A stretch of DNA of 21,265 nucleotides from Lysobacterales bacterium CG_4_10_14_3_um_filter_64_11. GTDB taxonomy: Bacteria > Pseudomonadota > Gammaproteobacteria > Xanthomonadales > Xanthomonadaceae. The notes under the pieces are model-generated. The model was not told the origin of the DNA. It searched no databases and was given only the letters and a program-made list of their open reading frames with translations. Of the stretch, positions 7,535-14,600 are shown piece after piece (within the stretch, counting starts at the first letter, position 1; every line of letters starts with the position of its first letter). The position numbers and the translations under genes are program-made. The stretch spans positions 1 to 21,265 of the forward strand of contig PFJA01000174.1 of the NCBI GenBank assembly GCA_002782905.1, in the 5' to 3' direction.

Positions 7535-7565
7535 TTGCGGCGAAATGCCACTTGCGCGCTATAGT
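7535..7565 (+). promoter_or_regulatory. Possible promoter of the efflux adaptor gene
   Basis: TATAGT (7560-7565) is a good -10 hexamer. TTGCGG (7535-7540) is a possible -35, but the spacer is 19 bases. Such long spacers are known at MerR/CueR-controlled metal promoters, yet I see no clear dyad in the spacer, so the regulator is open. Confidence 0.4.
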
Positions 7566-7612
7566 CTGGGCTGCGAAGGTGGGTTGTTGTAGCGATGTTG
7601 CGGGGGAATTGA

Positions 7613-8956
7613 ATGAACACGATGAAGATCACCGCGCTGTGCGCGCTGGTGGCATTGGCCGCGTATCTGGCTGGGGTTTACGACCGCGCCGATGCGCATT
7701 CGCGCGCGCGCCCCGGCCCGGCCGTGACGCTGGCGGCAGAGCCGTCGATGTCGCCGGTAGCGGCTGCCGGCAACCTGGCGTTGATCGATGTGGACGAGGA
7801 AACGTCCTACGTATGCCCGATGCATTCACATGTCGTTTCCGACCATGAGGGCAAGTGCCCAATTTGTGGCATGGATCTGGTCAAGCAGGTGGTTGCCCGC
7901 GGTGCGGCAAGTTCGCCCGATGCTGCGCACGAGCACGACGCGCAGCAGGCCGAGCCGCAGCCGAGCGGTGCGGCAATCCTGATTGATCCCGCAGTGCGCA
8001 ACAACATCGGCGTGCGGGTTGCCAAGGTGGTGCGTGGCGATTTGCGCCGCCAGATCCGTACCGTCGGCAAGATTTCGCGCATCGACCCCACCGCGCGGCG
8101 CAATGTTTCGCCGCCGGTGGCCGGCACCCTGATGGCGTTGTCGGACAAGAAGGAAGGCGACCGCGTGAGCAGCGGCGAATTGCTGTTCTCGATCGGCTCC
8201 GATGAGTTGTTCGCATTGCAGGCGGAGTATCAGGCAGCAATGACCGGCGGCCGTCGCGATGAGGCATTGAGCCTGGTGTCGCGCTTGAGCGAGTTCGGCC
8301 TCGATGCTGGCCAGATCGCGCAATTGCAAAACGGCGCTGAGCCGACGCTGCCAGCACAGGTGTATGCGCCGCAGGACGGGTTTGTATTCATTCGCCGTGG
8401 TGAAGTCGGGATGGCGGTCACTGATGGCATGCTGATCTACAGCCTCGGTACCAATTCGCGCGCGATCGAAGTGATTGCCGAAATCTACGAAACCCAATGG
8501 GGCTGGGTGCGTGATGGCCAGGAAGCCGAAATGCGCGTCAAGTCGTTTCCGGACCTCGTGTTTACTGGCCGCATCACCCGCGTCGAACCACCGGTGGGCT
8601 ACACCACACGCACGCTGGAAGTACGCCTGCGCTTCGATTCCGGCGAGGAAGGCTTGACCCAGGGCATGTTCTCGGAAGTGCAGATAAAGGGCGAGTTGCT
8701 TGCCGATGCGGTGAGCGTGCCAAGCGAGGCGGTGATTCGCACGCAGAGCGGTCCGCGTGTGGTGCTGCGCCGCGACGATGGCGGCTTCGTGCCGGTGGCG
8801 GTCAAGCTGGGCGAAGAGATCGGTGAGCGAATGGTCATCGTGTCCGGGCTCAACGGCGATGAAACCGTTGTCGTTTCCGGGCAATTCCTGCTCGATTCGG
8901 AAAGTAACCGCCTGGCCGGACTGGCGCGGCTCAGCGCGACACCGCATACGCATTGA
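7613..8956 (+). CDS. cusB: Heavy-metal RND efflux periplasmic adaptor (CusB-like) with metal-binding module
   Basis: This membrane-fusion protein links an RND pump to an outer-membrane channel and hands metal to the pump. The 447-residue product begins with one hydrophobic segment (about residues 5-22), then an Ala/Pro-rich linker. Next comes a heavy-metal-binding domain, YVCPMHSHVVSDHEGKCPIC followed by GMDL (66-88), with C68, M70, H71, H73, C82, C85 and M87 as probable ligands. The lipoyl/hairpin region and beta-barrel of the CusB/CzcB family follow ('VAGTLMALSDKKEGDRVSSG', 'VYAPQDGFVFIRRGEVGMAV'), then the membrane-proximal end ('ESNRLAGLARL'). GGGGGAA just upstream supports ATG 7613; a second ATG at 7622 is less likely. 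The CusA-type pump gene follows after 200 bp. No outer-membrane factor gene is found nearby. Confidence 0.93.
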   Translation: MNTMKITALCALVALAAYLAGVYDRADAHSRARPGPAVTLAAEPSMSPVAAAGNLALIDVDEETSYVCPMHSHVVSDHEGKCPICGMDLVKQVVARGAASSPDAAHEHDAQQAEPQPSGAAILIDPAVRNNIGVRVAKVVRGDLRRQIRTVGKISRIDPTARRNVSPPVAGTLMALSDKKEGDRVSSGELLFSIGSDELFALQAEYQAAMTGGRRDEALSLVSRLSEFGLDAGQIAQLQNGAEPTLPAQVYAPQDGFVFIRRGEVGMAVTDGMLIYSLGTNSRAIEVIAEIYETQWGWVRDGQEAEMRVKSFPDLVFTGRITRVEPPVGYTTRTLEVRLRFDSGEEGLTQGMFSEVQIKGELLADAVSVPSEAVIRTQSGPRVVLRRDDGGFVPVAVKLGEEIGERMVIVSGLNGDETVVVSGQFLLDSESNRLAGLARLSATPHTH

Positions 8957-8983
8957 GGAACCCTTGATCCAGCCGGCGTGGGC

Positions 8984-9068
8984 GTCAGTGCGAGCGCGGC
9001 GAAGCCATCGAGTGCTTTGATAGTCCAATCACTCTGGATCGCCACGTCGTTTCGCTCCCCGCAATGAC
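8984..9068. repeat. Dispersed imperfect palindrome, copy 2, between cusB and cusA
   Basis: The ends GTCAGTG (8984-8990) and CAATGAC (9062-9068) are near-inverted, and the arms 'CGAGCGCGGCGAAGCCATCG' and 'CGCCACGTCGTTTCGCTCC' form a long imperfect stem. Read on the minus strand it encodes 'CHCGERNDVAIQ', the peptide signature of a common proteobacterial intergenic repeat. It is related to the copy at 2337-2424 and explains most of the 200-bp gap between the efflux genes. Confidence 0.7.
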
Positions 9069-9156
9069 ACCGTGTGCAGAGCATCTTGGGGCCGGGCAAC
9101 GATTCGTGCCGGTGAGCGCCTACAGCGAACCCGCATTACGCAGAGAGTGAACGCTT

Positions 9157-12100
9157 GTGATTGAACAGATGATTCGATGGTCGTTGGGTAACCGACTGCT
9201 GGTGTTGCTGCTGGCGGCGATTCTTGCGTTGGCGGGTTTGTTCTCGATGCAGACCGTGCCGCTCGATGCCATTCCCGATCTGACCGATGTCCAGGTGACC
9301 ATTCGCGTAAGCCTGCCCGGCCAGGCGCCGCAGGTAATCGAAGATCAGGTCACCTATCCGCTGTCCACCGCGATGTTGGCGGTACCGGGGGCAGTGGCGG
9401 TGCGCGGCTATTCGTTTTTTGGTGATTCCTACGTTTATGTGATTTTCGCCGACGGCACCGACCTGTACTGGGCGCGTTCGCGGGTGCTGGAATATCTCAA
9501 CACGGCAGCCAAGGAGCTGCCGTCTGGCGCGGTGCCGAGTATCGGCCCGGATGCCACCGGCGTGGGTTGGGTCTACCAGTACGCGTTGGTCGATCGCAGC
9601 GGCCAACATGATTTGGCGCAGCTACGTACCTTGCAGGACTGGTTCCTCAAGTTCGAGCTGGAGGCGGTGCCGGGTGTCGCCGAGGTGGCGAGCGTGGGCG
9701 GCATGGTCAAGCAGTATCAAATCGTGATGGATCCCGACCGGCTGCGCGGTTATTACGTCACTCTGGATCGGGTTGAACGTGCGATCCAGGATGCCAACCA
9801 GGAGTCTGGCGGCGGCGCGCTGGAGTTGGCTGAAGCCGAATACATGGTGCGCCTGCGCGGTTATATCAAATCGCTGGAAGACATCGGCCTGATCAGCGTC
9901 GACGTGCAACGCAGCCGCGTGTCGCTGACCAGCGTGCCGCTGTTTGATCTGGCGCAGGAGATACGCATCGGCCCCGCTGCACGCCGTGGTATCGCCGATC
10001 TCAACGGCGAGGGCGAGGTTGCCGGTGGCATCGTGGTGATGCGCGCCGGCAGCAACGCGCGCGACGTGATAGTGGCGGTGCGTGCCAAGCTCGATGCCCT
10101 GAAGGCAGGGCTGCCGGCAGGCGTTGAGCTGGTGGAGACCTACGATCGCTCGGCATTGATCGAGCGCGCCGTGGATACCTTGAAGACCCGCCTGATCGAA
10201 GAGTTCATCGTCGTCATTGCGGTGTGCGCGCTGTTCCTGAATCACTTTCGCTCATCGCTGGTGATCCTGCTCACGTTGCCGGTAGGTATTCTTGCCGCCT
10301 TCCTGGTGATTCGCCTGAACGGCATCAATGCCAACATCATGTCGCTGGGTGGCATCGCCATTGCCATTGGCACCATGGTCGATGCCGCCATCGTGATGAT
10401 CGAAAATGTGCACAAGCATCTGGAGCGACTCGGTGATGCGGTGGGCGGGCGGTTGGTGGCGATCGAGCAGGCTCTGGTGGAGGTAGGGCCGGCGCTGTTC
10501 TTCTCGCTGCTGATCATCACCCTGAGTTTCCTGCCGGTGTTCGCGCTGGAAGGGCAGGAGCTGCGCCTGTTCGCGCCGCTCGCCTACACCAAGACCTTCG
10601 CCATGGCGGCAGCGGCCGGCTTGTCGATCACACTGCTGCCGGTGCTGGTGTCGTATCTGGTGCATGGCAAGATCCGCCCTGAGCAGGCCAACCCGATCAA
10701 TCGCTGGCTGATCGATGCCTACCTGCCGGTCGTTCGTCGCGCTCTGGCGACACCCTGGCTTGCCCTGGCGCTCGGTGGTGCGCTGGTGTTGTCGGCGCTG
10801 TGGCCGTGGGCGAACATGGGCCGCGAGTTCATGCCCGATCTGGATGAAGGCGATCTGTTGTACATGCCGTCGGCGCCGCCGGGCATTTCGGTCGGCAAGG
10901 CGCGGCAACTGTTGCAGCAGGTGGATCGCCTGATCAAGACCGTGCCGGAGGTGGAAACGGTATTCGGCAAAGTGGGGCGCGCCGATAGCGCAACCGACCC
11001 GGCGCCGATGGCGATGATCGAATCGACGATCCGGCTCAAGCCGCGCGAGCAGTGGCGTCCTGGCATGGACATGGATGCGATCAAGCGCGCGCTCGATGAC
11101 GTGGTGCGCATCCCCGGTCTCAACAACACCTGGTTGATGCCGATTCGTGCGCGCATCGATATGCAATCCACCGGCATCAATACGCCGATCGGCATCAAGA
11201 TTGCCGGTGCCGACAGCAGCGTGATCGAGCGCGTTGGTCAGGACATCGAGCGCATACTCGGCAGCCTGAAAAACACCCGCACGGTGTTCGCCGATCGCAC
11301 TTCCAGTGGCCGCTATATCGATATCGACATCGACCGCCGCGCCGCCGAGCACTACGGGCTGAGCATTGCCGAGATCCAGAATGCGGCGGCGATCGCGATC
11401 GGCGGCAAAGATGTCACCCGCACCATCGAGGGGCGCGAGCGTTATCCGGTCAACCTGCGCTATCCCGAAACGTTTCGCGATTCGCTGGCGAAATTGCGCG
11501 GCCTGCCGTTGGTGGCCACCGACGATATCCAGGTGCAACTGGGCGACGTGGCCAATGTGCAGATCGTCGACGGCCCGGACATGATCAAGAGCGAGGATGC
11601 CAGGGTCAATGGCTGGGTCTACATCACCGCCAAGGATGGCGACATCGGTGGTTATGTGAGTGCGGCGCAAACGGCGCTCAACGAACAGCTGAAGCTGCCG
11701 GCGGGCTATTCCTGGACCTGGGCCGGGCATTATCAGTTCATGCAGCGCGCACAGCAGCGCATGGCGGTGATCATTCCGATCACCCTGATCGGCCTGTTCC
11801 TGTTGCTCTACCTCGGTTTGCGCAGTGTCAGCGAAGCGCTGATGGTGATGGTGGCAGTGCCGCTGTCGCTGGTCGGCGGGTTCTGGTTGCTGTATGCGCT
11901 CGGCTACCAGATGTCGGTGGCGGTTGGTGTCGGTTTGATCGCGTTGGCCGGTGTCGCCGCCGAGTTCGGCGTGGTGATGCTGGTGTACCTGCGCGAGTCA
12001 CAACGGCGCAACAACCCCACTGATCGCGCCGGCTTGCTGGCGGCGGTGATCGAGGGCGCGGTGATGCGGGTGCGGCCCAAGGCCATGACCGCGGCGGTAG

Positions 12101-12303
12101 TGGTGGCCGGCTTGTTGCCGATCATGCTGGGCGCGGGTAGCGGCTCGGACGTGATGCGGCGCATCGCGGCACCCATGGTGGGTGGCATGATCACCGCACC
12201 GATCGTGTCGATGCTGCTGATTCCGGTGATGTACTACCTGTGGCATGGCCGGCGGTTTGCGGCAAATCGCGCACCCAAAGCGACGGTGGCGGACACTGCC
12301 TGA
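9157..12303 (+). CDS. cusA: Heavy-metal RND efflux pump, Cu(I)/Ag(I) CusA type
   Basis: This is the inner-membrane proton-driven pump of a tripartite metal exporter. The 1048 residues match the family length. The signature 'GYSFFGDSYVYVIFADGTD' is typical of the monovalent-metal CusA group, and 'GTMVDAAIVMIENVHKHLER' fits helix 4 of that group rather than the divalent CzcA group. The three methionines that bind copper in E. coli CusA (M573, M623, M672) align here with M570 (LLYMPS), M620 (APMAMIEST) and M669 (RIDMQSTG), with identical 50- and 49-residue spacing. The start is GTG 9157, giving 'MIEQMIRWSLGNR', the usual CusA beginning; only a weak AGAGAG precedes it. The adaptor gene is upstream beyond a dispersed repeat. 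A GC-rich hairpin lies just after the stop. Confidence 0.95.
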   Translation: MIEQMIRWSLGNRLLVLLLAAILALAGLFSMQTVPLDAIPDLTDVQVTIRVSLPGQAPQVIEDQVTYPLSTAMLAVPGAVAVRGYSFFGDSYVYVIFADGTDLYWARSRVLEYLNTAAKELPSGAVPSIGPDATGVGWVYQYALVDRSGQHDLAQLRTLQDWFLKFELEAVPGVAEVASVGGMVKQYQIVMDPDRLRGYYVTLDRVERAIQDANQESGGGALELAEAEYMVRLRGYIKSLEDIGLISVDVQRSRVSLTSVPLFDLAQEIRIGPAARRGIADLNGEGEVAGGIVVMRAGSNARDVIVAVRAKLDALKAGLPAGVELVETYDRSALIERAVDTLKTRLIEEFIVVIAVCALFLNHFRSSLVILLTLPVGILAAFLVIRLNGINANIMSLGGIAIAIGTMVDAAIVMIENVHKHLERLGDAVGGRLVAIEQALVEVGPALFFSLLIITLSFLPVFALEGQELRLFAPLAYTKTFAMAAAAGLSITLLPVLVSYLVHGKIRPEQANPINRWLIDAYLPVVRRALATPWLALALGGALVLSALWPWANMGREFMPDLDEGDLLYMPSAPPGISVGKARQLLQQVDRLIKTVPEVETVFGKVGRADSATDPAPMAMIESTIRLKPREQWRPGMDMDAIKRALDDVVRIPGLNNTWLMPIRARIDMQSTGINTPIGIKIAGADSSVIERVGQDIERILGSLKNTRTVFADRTSSGRYIDIDIDRRAAEHYGLSIAEIQNAAAIAIGGKDVTRTIEGRERYPVNLRYPETFRDSLAKLRGLPLVATDDIQVQLGDVANVQIVDGPDMIKSEDARVNGWVYITAKDGDIGGYVSAAQTALNEQLKLPAGYSWTWAGHYQFMQRAQQRMAVIIPITLIGLFLLLYLGLRSVSEALMVMVAVPLSLVGGFWLLYALGYQMSVAVGVGLIALAGVAAEFGVVMLVYLRESQRRNNPTDRAGLLAAVIEGAVMRVRPKAMTAAVVVAGLLPIMLGAGSGSDVMRRIAAPMVGGMITAPIVSMLLIPVMYYLWHGRRFAANRAPKATVADTA

Positions 12304-12306
12304 GCA

Positions 12307-12327
12307 CCCGGGCCGTTGCGGCCCGGG
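12307..12327. terminator. GC-rich hairpin between cusA and the convergent peroxiredoxin gene
   Basis: CCCGGGCC (12307-12314) and GGCCCGGG (12320-12327) form a perfect 8-bp stem around GTTGC, starting 4 bases after the cusA stop. It has no clear T-run on either side, so termination efficiency is uncertain, but its place between two convergent genes fits a shared terminator. Confidence 0.55.
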
Positions 12328-12349
12328 CGTTGCATACGCGGTAGCGGGG

Positions 12350-12826
12350 TCAGATGTGCGCCAGCACGTGCTCGGCGCTGGAAACCTTGAACTCGCCCGG
12401 CGCTTCGACGAACAGCGCCTTGACCACGCCGTTGTCGGCGTACAGCGCAAAACGCTGGCTGCGGATGCCCATGCCAAAACCGGTGGCATCCAGTTCCAGG
12501 CCCAACGCCTTGGCGAACTCGGCGTTGCCATCTGCCAGCAGGTGCAGGTTTTCCGGCGCATTTTGTGCCTTGCCCCAGGCACCCATCACAAAGCCGTCGT
12601 TGACCGAGACGCAGGCGACTTCGATGCCGCGCTTGCTGAAACTGTCCAGGTGCTCAATGAAGCCAGGCAGGTGCTTGGCCGAACAGGTCGGCGTAAACGC
12701 GCCCGGCACGGCAAACAGCACCACCTTCTTGGCAGCAAAGAAGGTCGCGGTATCGGTTGCCTGGATGCCGTCCTTGATCACATTGATCGCGGTCTTGGGG
12801 ATGGTATCGCCAACTTTGATGCTCAT
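12350..12826 (-). CDS. Peroxiredoxin, Prx5 type
   Basis: This thiol peroxidase reduces hydrogen peroxide and organic hydroperoxides in the cytoplasm. The 158-residue protein begins 'MSIKVGDTIPKT' and has the peroxidatic motif PGAFTPTCSAKHLPGF with Cys48, the Prx5/PMP20 family form of PxxxTxxC. The partner Arg in 'MGIRSQRF' is also present. The only other cysteine is Cys72 in 'VACVSVND', so there is no classical Prx5 resolving cysteine and no fused glutaredoxin domain; reduction by glutathione/glutaredoxin is likely. The ATG at 12826 has GGAG about 8-9 bases upstream; an in-frame ATG 30 bases earlier has no such site. It is convergent with cusA and divergent from hsp20, and a perfect 8-bp dyad lies in its promoter region. 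Confidence 0.93.
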   Translation of the reverse strand: MSIKVGDTIPKTAINVIKDGIQATDTATFFAAKKVVLFAVPGAFTPTCSAKHLPGFIEHLDSFSKRGIEVACVSVNDGFVMGAWGKAQNAPENLHLLADGNAEFAKALGLELDATGFGMGIRSQRFALYADNGVVKALFVEAPGEFKVSSAEHVLAHI

Positions 12827-12856
12827 CGTCTGTGCTCCGAGTGGGTGGGGACACAC

Positions 12857-12893
12857 AGTTTAGCGTCCGTGCGGTGATGACGGCTATCACCGC
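12857..12893 (-). promoter_or_regulatory. Peroxiredoxin promoter region with perfect 8-bp dyad
   Basis: GCGGTGAT (12871-12878) and ATCACCGC (12886-12893) are perfect inverted arms with a 7-base spacer. On the minus strand TAAACT (12862 to 12857) could be the -10 of the peroxiredoxin promoter, which would place the dyad over its poor -35. This is the position expected for a regulator binding site. It is not a clear OxyR site, and the regulator is unknown. Confidence 0.5.
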
Positions 12894-12906
12894 TGCTTCG
12901 ATGTCG

Positions 12907-12934
12907 CTTGAAACCCCATGCCGCGACCCCATTT
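12907..12934 (+). promoter_or_regulatory. Sigma-32 heat-shock promoter of hsp20
   Basis: CTTGAAA (12907-12913), a 13-base spacer, and CCCCATTT (12927-12934) match the sigma-32 consensus CTTGAAA/CCCCATNT essentially perfectly. Transcription would start near 12941, about 46 bases before the hsp20 ATG. Confidence 0.85.
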
Positions 12935-12986
12935 TTGGCTCAGGGCGGCGTTGGGCCGCAGTCAACAACCTAAGGAGGTCAGTAAG

Positions 12987-13436
12987 ATGAGCATCGTTCG
13001 TTACAGCCCCTTCGGGGCAAACCCGCAGTTCCAGGACGAAATGAAGCAGGTTTTCGATCGCTTTTTCGGCGATTCCGATAGCGACCAGTCCAACGTGGTG
13101 ACCAGTCAGTGGGCGCCGCGCGTCGATATCCGCGAAGAGGAAAAGCGTTTTGTCATCCTCGCCGACATTCCTGGCGTCGATCCCAAGGATATCGAGGTGC
13201 AGATGGACAAGGGCATCCTCACCATCAAGGGCGAGCGCAAGGCCGAGCAGCGCGAGGAGAATCAACGCTTTACCCGCGTCGAGCGCTCTTATGGCTCGTT
13301 CTACCGGCGCTTTGCACTGCCCGATGGGGCCGACCCGGATGGCATCTCGGCGACCGGTCGCCATGGCGTGCTGGAGGTGGTCATCCCGAAGAAGCCAGAG
13401 ACCACACCGCGGCGGATTTCAGTCAATCACCATTGA
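12987..13436 (+). CDS. Small heat-shock protein, Hsp20/alpha-crystallin family
   Basis: This ATP-independent holdase binds unfolding proteins during heat stress. The 149-residue protein starts 'MSIVRYSPFG', with a short N-terminal arm containing 'FDRFFGD'. The alpha-crystallin domain (about residues 40-135) includes 'APRVDIREEEKRFVILADIP', 'GILTIKGERK' and the late 'GVLEVVIPKK'. A C-terminal I-x-V motif is present in 'RRISVNHH'. TAAGGAGGT (12971-12979) is an almost ideal ribosome-binding site 7 bases before ATG 12987. An upstream in-frame ATG at 12918 lies inside the sigma-32 promoter and would not be transcribed. The gene is divergent from the peroxiredoxin gene, so two stress-response genes sit back to back. 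Confidence 0.96.
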   Translation: MSIVRYSPFGANPQFQDEMKQVFDRFFGDSDSDQSNVVTSQWAPRVDIREEEKRFVILADIPGVDPKDIEVQMDKGILTIKGERKAEQREENQRFTRVERSYGSFYRRFALPDGADPDGISATGRHGVLEVVIPKKPETTPRRISVNHH

Positions 13437-13632
13437 TCGCTCGGTGCGCCGGTTGACCTGCCCGCAAGCGGGGTTGGCCGGCGCGCTCCACGCGTTTTCA
13501 GCGTGATCGTCCGGCAACCGCGGCAGCGGTCGGTTCAAGCCGTGACGCAGTGGTACCGGCAGCGGCCGTAGCCAGCGGCGTGTGCGCGTGTGCGCATCGG
13601 CACGGCAGCGGCAGCGCGGCAGCGCCCTCAAT
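13437..13632. other. Gene-free GC-rich spacer with CGGCAGCGG repeats
   Basis: No gene is visible. CGGCAGCGG occurs three times (13521-13529, 13557-13565, 13603-13611), and a small CACGC/GCGTG hairpin (13489-13505) could be the weak end of the hsp20 transcript. The rplU promoter follows directly. Confidence 0.4.
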
Positions 13633-13662
13633 TTGACCTGTACTGCCCCAATCGCTTATGAT
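13633..13662 (+). promoter_or_regulatory. Sigma-70 promoter of rplU-rpmA
   Basis: TTGACC (13633-13638) and TATGAT (13657-13662) are separated by 18 bases, a strong sigma-70 promoter. The mRNA would start near 13669, with a leader of about 65 bases before the rplU ATG, which could hold an L21 regulatory site. Confidence 0.8.
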
Positions 13663-13734
13663 TTCGGGTCTGCCTCGCGCTTGCGGGGCGGTGTTTTGCG
13701 CAACCTGAAAAATAACTACAGAAGGAAGTTGTTC

Positions 13735-14046
13735 ATGTACGCAGTGATTGTCACCGGCGGTAAGCAATACCGCGTGATGGAAGGTGAGGTGCTCCGGGTC
13801 GAGCTGATCGATGCCGAGGCGGGTAGCGAAATCGCGTTCGATCAGGTGTTGCTGCTCGGCGATGGCGAAAAAGTGACGGTTGGTGCGCCACACGTTGCCG
13901 GCGCCAAGGTCACCGCCAATATCAAGTGCCATGGCCGCGCCGACAAGATTCGCATCGTCAAGTTTCGTCGCCGCAAGCACCATCGCAAGCAGATGGGACA
14001 CCGGCAGCATTACAGCGAAATTCAGATCACCGGCATCAGCGCCTGA
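13735..14046 (+). CDS. rplU: Ribosomal protein bL21
   Basis: This 50S subunit protein is 103 residues, the same length as E. coli L21. It begins 'MYAVIVTGGKQYRV' and has the conserved basic 'FRRRKHHRKQMGHRQ' segment and the end 'QIQITGISA'-like 'SEIQITGISA'. GAAGGAAG upstream supports ATG 13735. It is followed 20 bases later by rpmA, the usual rplU-rpmA operon. Confidence 0.99.
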   Translation: MYAVIVTGGKQYRVMEGEVLRVELIDAEAGSEIAFDQVLLLGDGEKVTVGAPHVAGAKVTANIKCHGRADKIRIVKFRRRKHHRKQMGHRQHYSEIQITGISA

Positions 14047-14066
14047 AACCCGAGGAGTAAGCACTC

Positions 14067-14327
14067 ATGGCACATAAAAAGGCAGGCGGCTCCACCCGTA
14101 ACGGCCGCGATTCCAACCCCAAATACCTTGGCGTGAAGATGTATGGCGGCCAGGCGATCAATGCCGGCAACATCATCGTGCGTCAGCGCGGCACCCAGTT
14201 CCATCCCGGCAGCAATGTCGGCCTGGGCCGCGACCACACCCTGTTTGCCCTGACCGACGGCGTGGTGTCGTTCGCCATCAAGGGGCCCAAGAAACGCCGC
14301 ACCGTCAGCGTGGTTGCGGCAGTTTGA
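14067..14327 (+). CDS. rpmA: Ribosomal protein bL27
   Basis: This 86-residue 50S protein begins 'MAHKKAGGSTRNGRDS', whose N-terminal tail reaches the peptidyl-transferase centre. 'GVKMYGGQAINAGNIIVRQR' and 'GVGRDHTL'-like 'GLGRDHTLFAL' are the standard family motifs. GAGGAG lies just upstream. The protein has no N-terminal extension, unlike the Firmicutes form that is cleaved. A strong terminator follows, cutting the operon off from obgE. Confidence 0.99.
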   Translation: MAHKKAGGSTRNGRDSNPKYLGVKMYGGQAINAGNIIVRQRGTQFHPGSNVGLGRDHTLFALTDGVVSFAIKGPKKRRTVSVVAAV

Positions 14328-14351
14328 GCCCTTGCCGACGGTAGCGCGATC

Positions 14352-14379
14352 AGCCCCGCTTCGGCGGGGCTTTTCGTTT
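14352..14379 (+). terminator. Rho-independent terminator after rpmA
   Basis: AGCCCCGC (14352-14359) and GCGGGGCT (14364-14371) form a perfect 8-bp stem with a TTCG tetraloop, followed by TTTCGTTT. It begins 24 bases after the rpmA stop. Confidence 0.9.
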
Positions 14380-14382
14380 GCG

Positions 14383-14548
14383 GGAAGCCGGGAACTCGGG
14401 ACTCGGGACTCGGGACCTCGTCAGTGATGGGTTTCGCTGCGCTCTACCCATCCTACCGACACGGCACGACAAGCTTGCGAACGCCTGCTTTGGCTTTACA
14501 GCTTTTGCTGTTGCTTTTCCGAGTCCCCAGTCCCCAGTCCCGGCTTCC
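14383..14548. repeat. MITE-like element with 30-base inverted repeats and CTCGGGA tandem units
   Basis: The outer arms GGAAGCCGGGA (14383-14393) and TCCCGGCTTCC (14538-14548) are perfectly inverted. Inward, the left arm has three CTCGGGA units, and the right arm is their inverse with two mismatches and one bulge, so each arm is about 30 bases. Inside is a hairpin, GATGGGT (14426-14432) with ACCCATC (14446-14452), of a widespread proteobacterial intergenic repeat type. There is no open frame. The element fills the rpmA-obgE gap. Confidence 0.75.
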
Positions 14549-14600
14549 TGGTTTATCCGAGTTCCACGTTTAACGCCTGCATTCACCGGTCCCCACGCAT

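Noticed and set aside
7541..7559. MerR/CueR-type operator in the 19-base spacer before cusB
   Set aside because: The spacer length fits, but no inverted repeat is visible in it.
8599..9099. Minus-strand open frame with 'CHCGERNDVAIQ'
   Set aside because: The peptide is the translation of a dispersed intergenic repeat, and the rest is antisense to cusB.
10252..11730. Minus-strand open frame of 492 codons inside cusA
   Set aside because: GC-rich antisense shadow; composition rich in His, Arg and Gln with no recognisable motif, while the plus strand is a full CusA protein.
14391..14417. Possible CRISPR or microsatellite array of CTCGGGA units
   Set aside because: Only three 7-base units with no spacers, and they form the arm of a larger inverted repeat.
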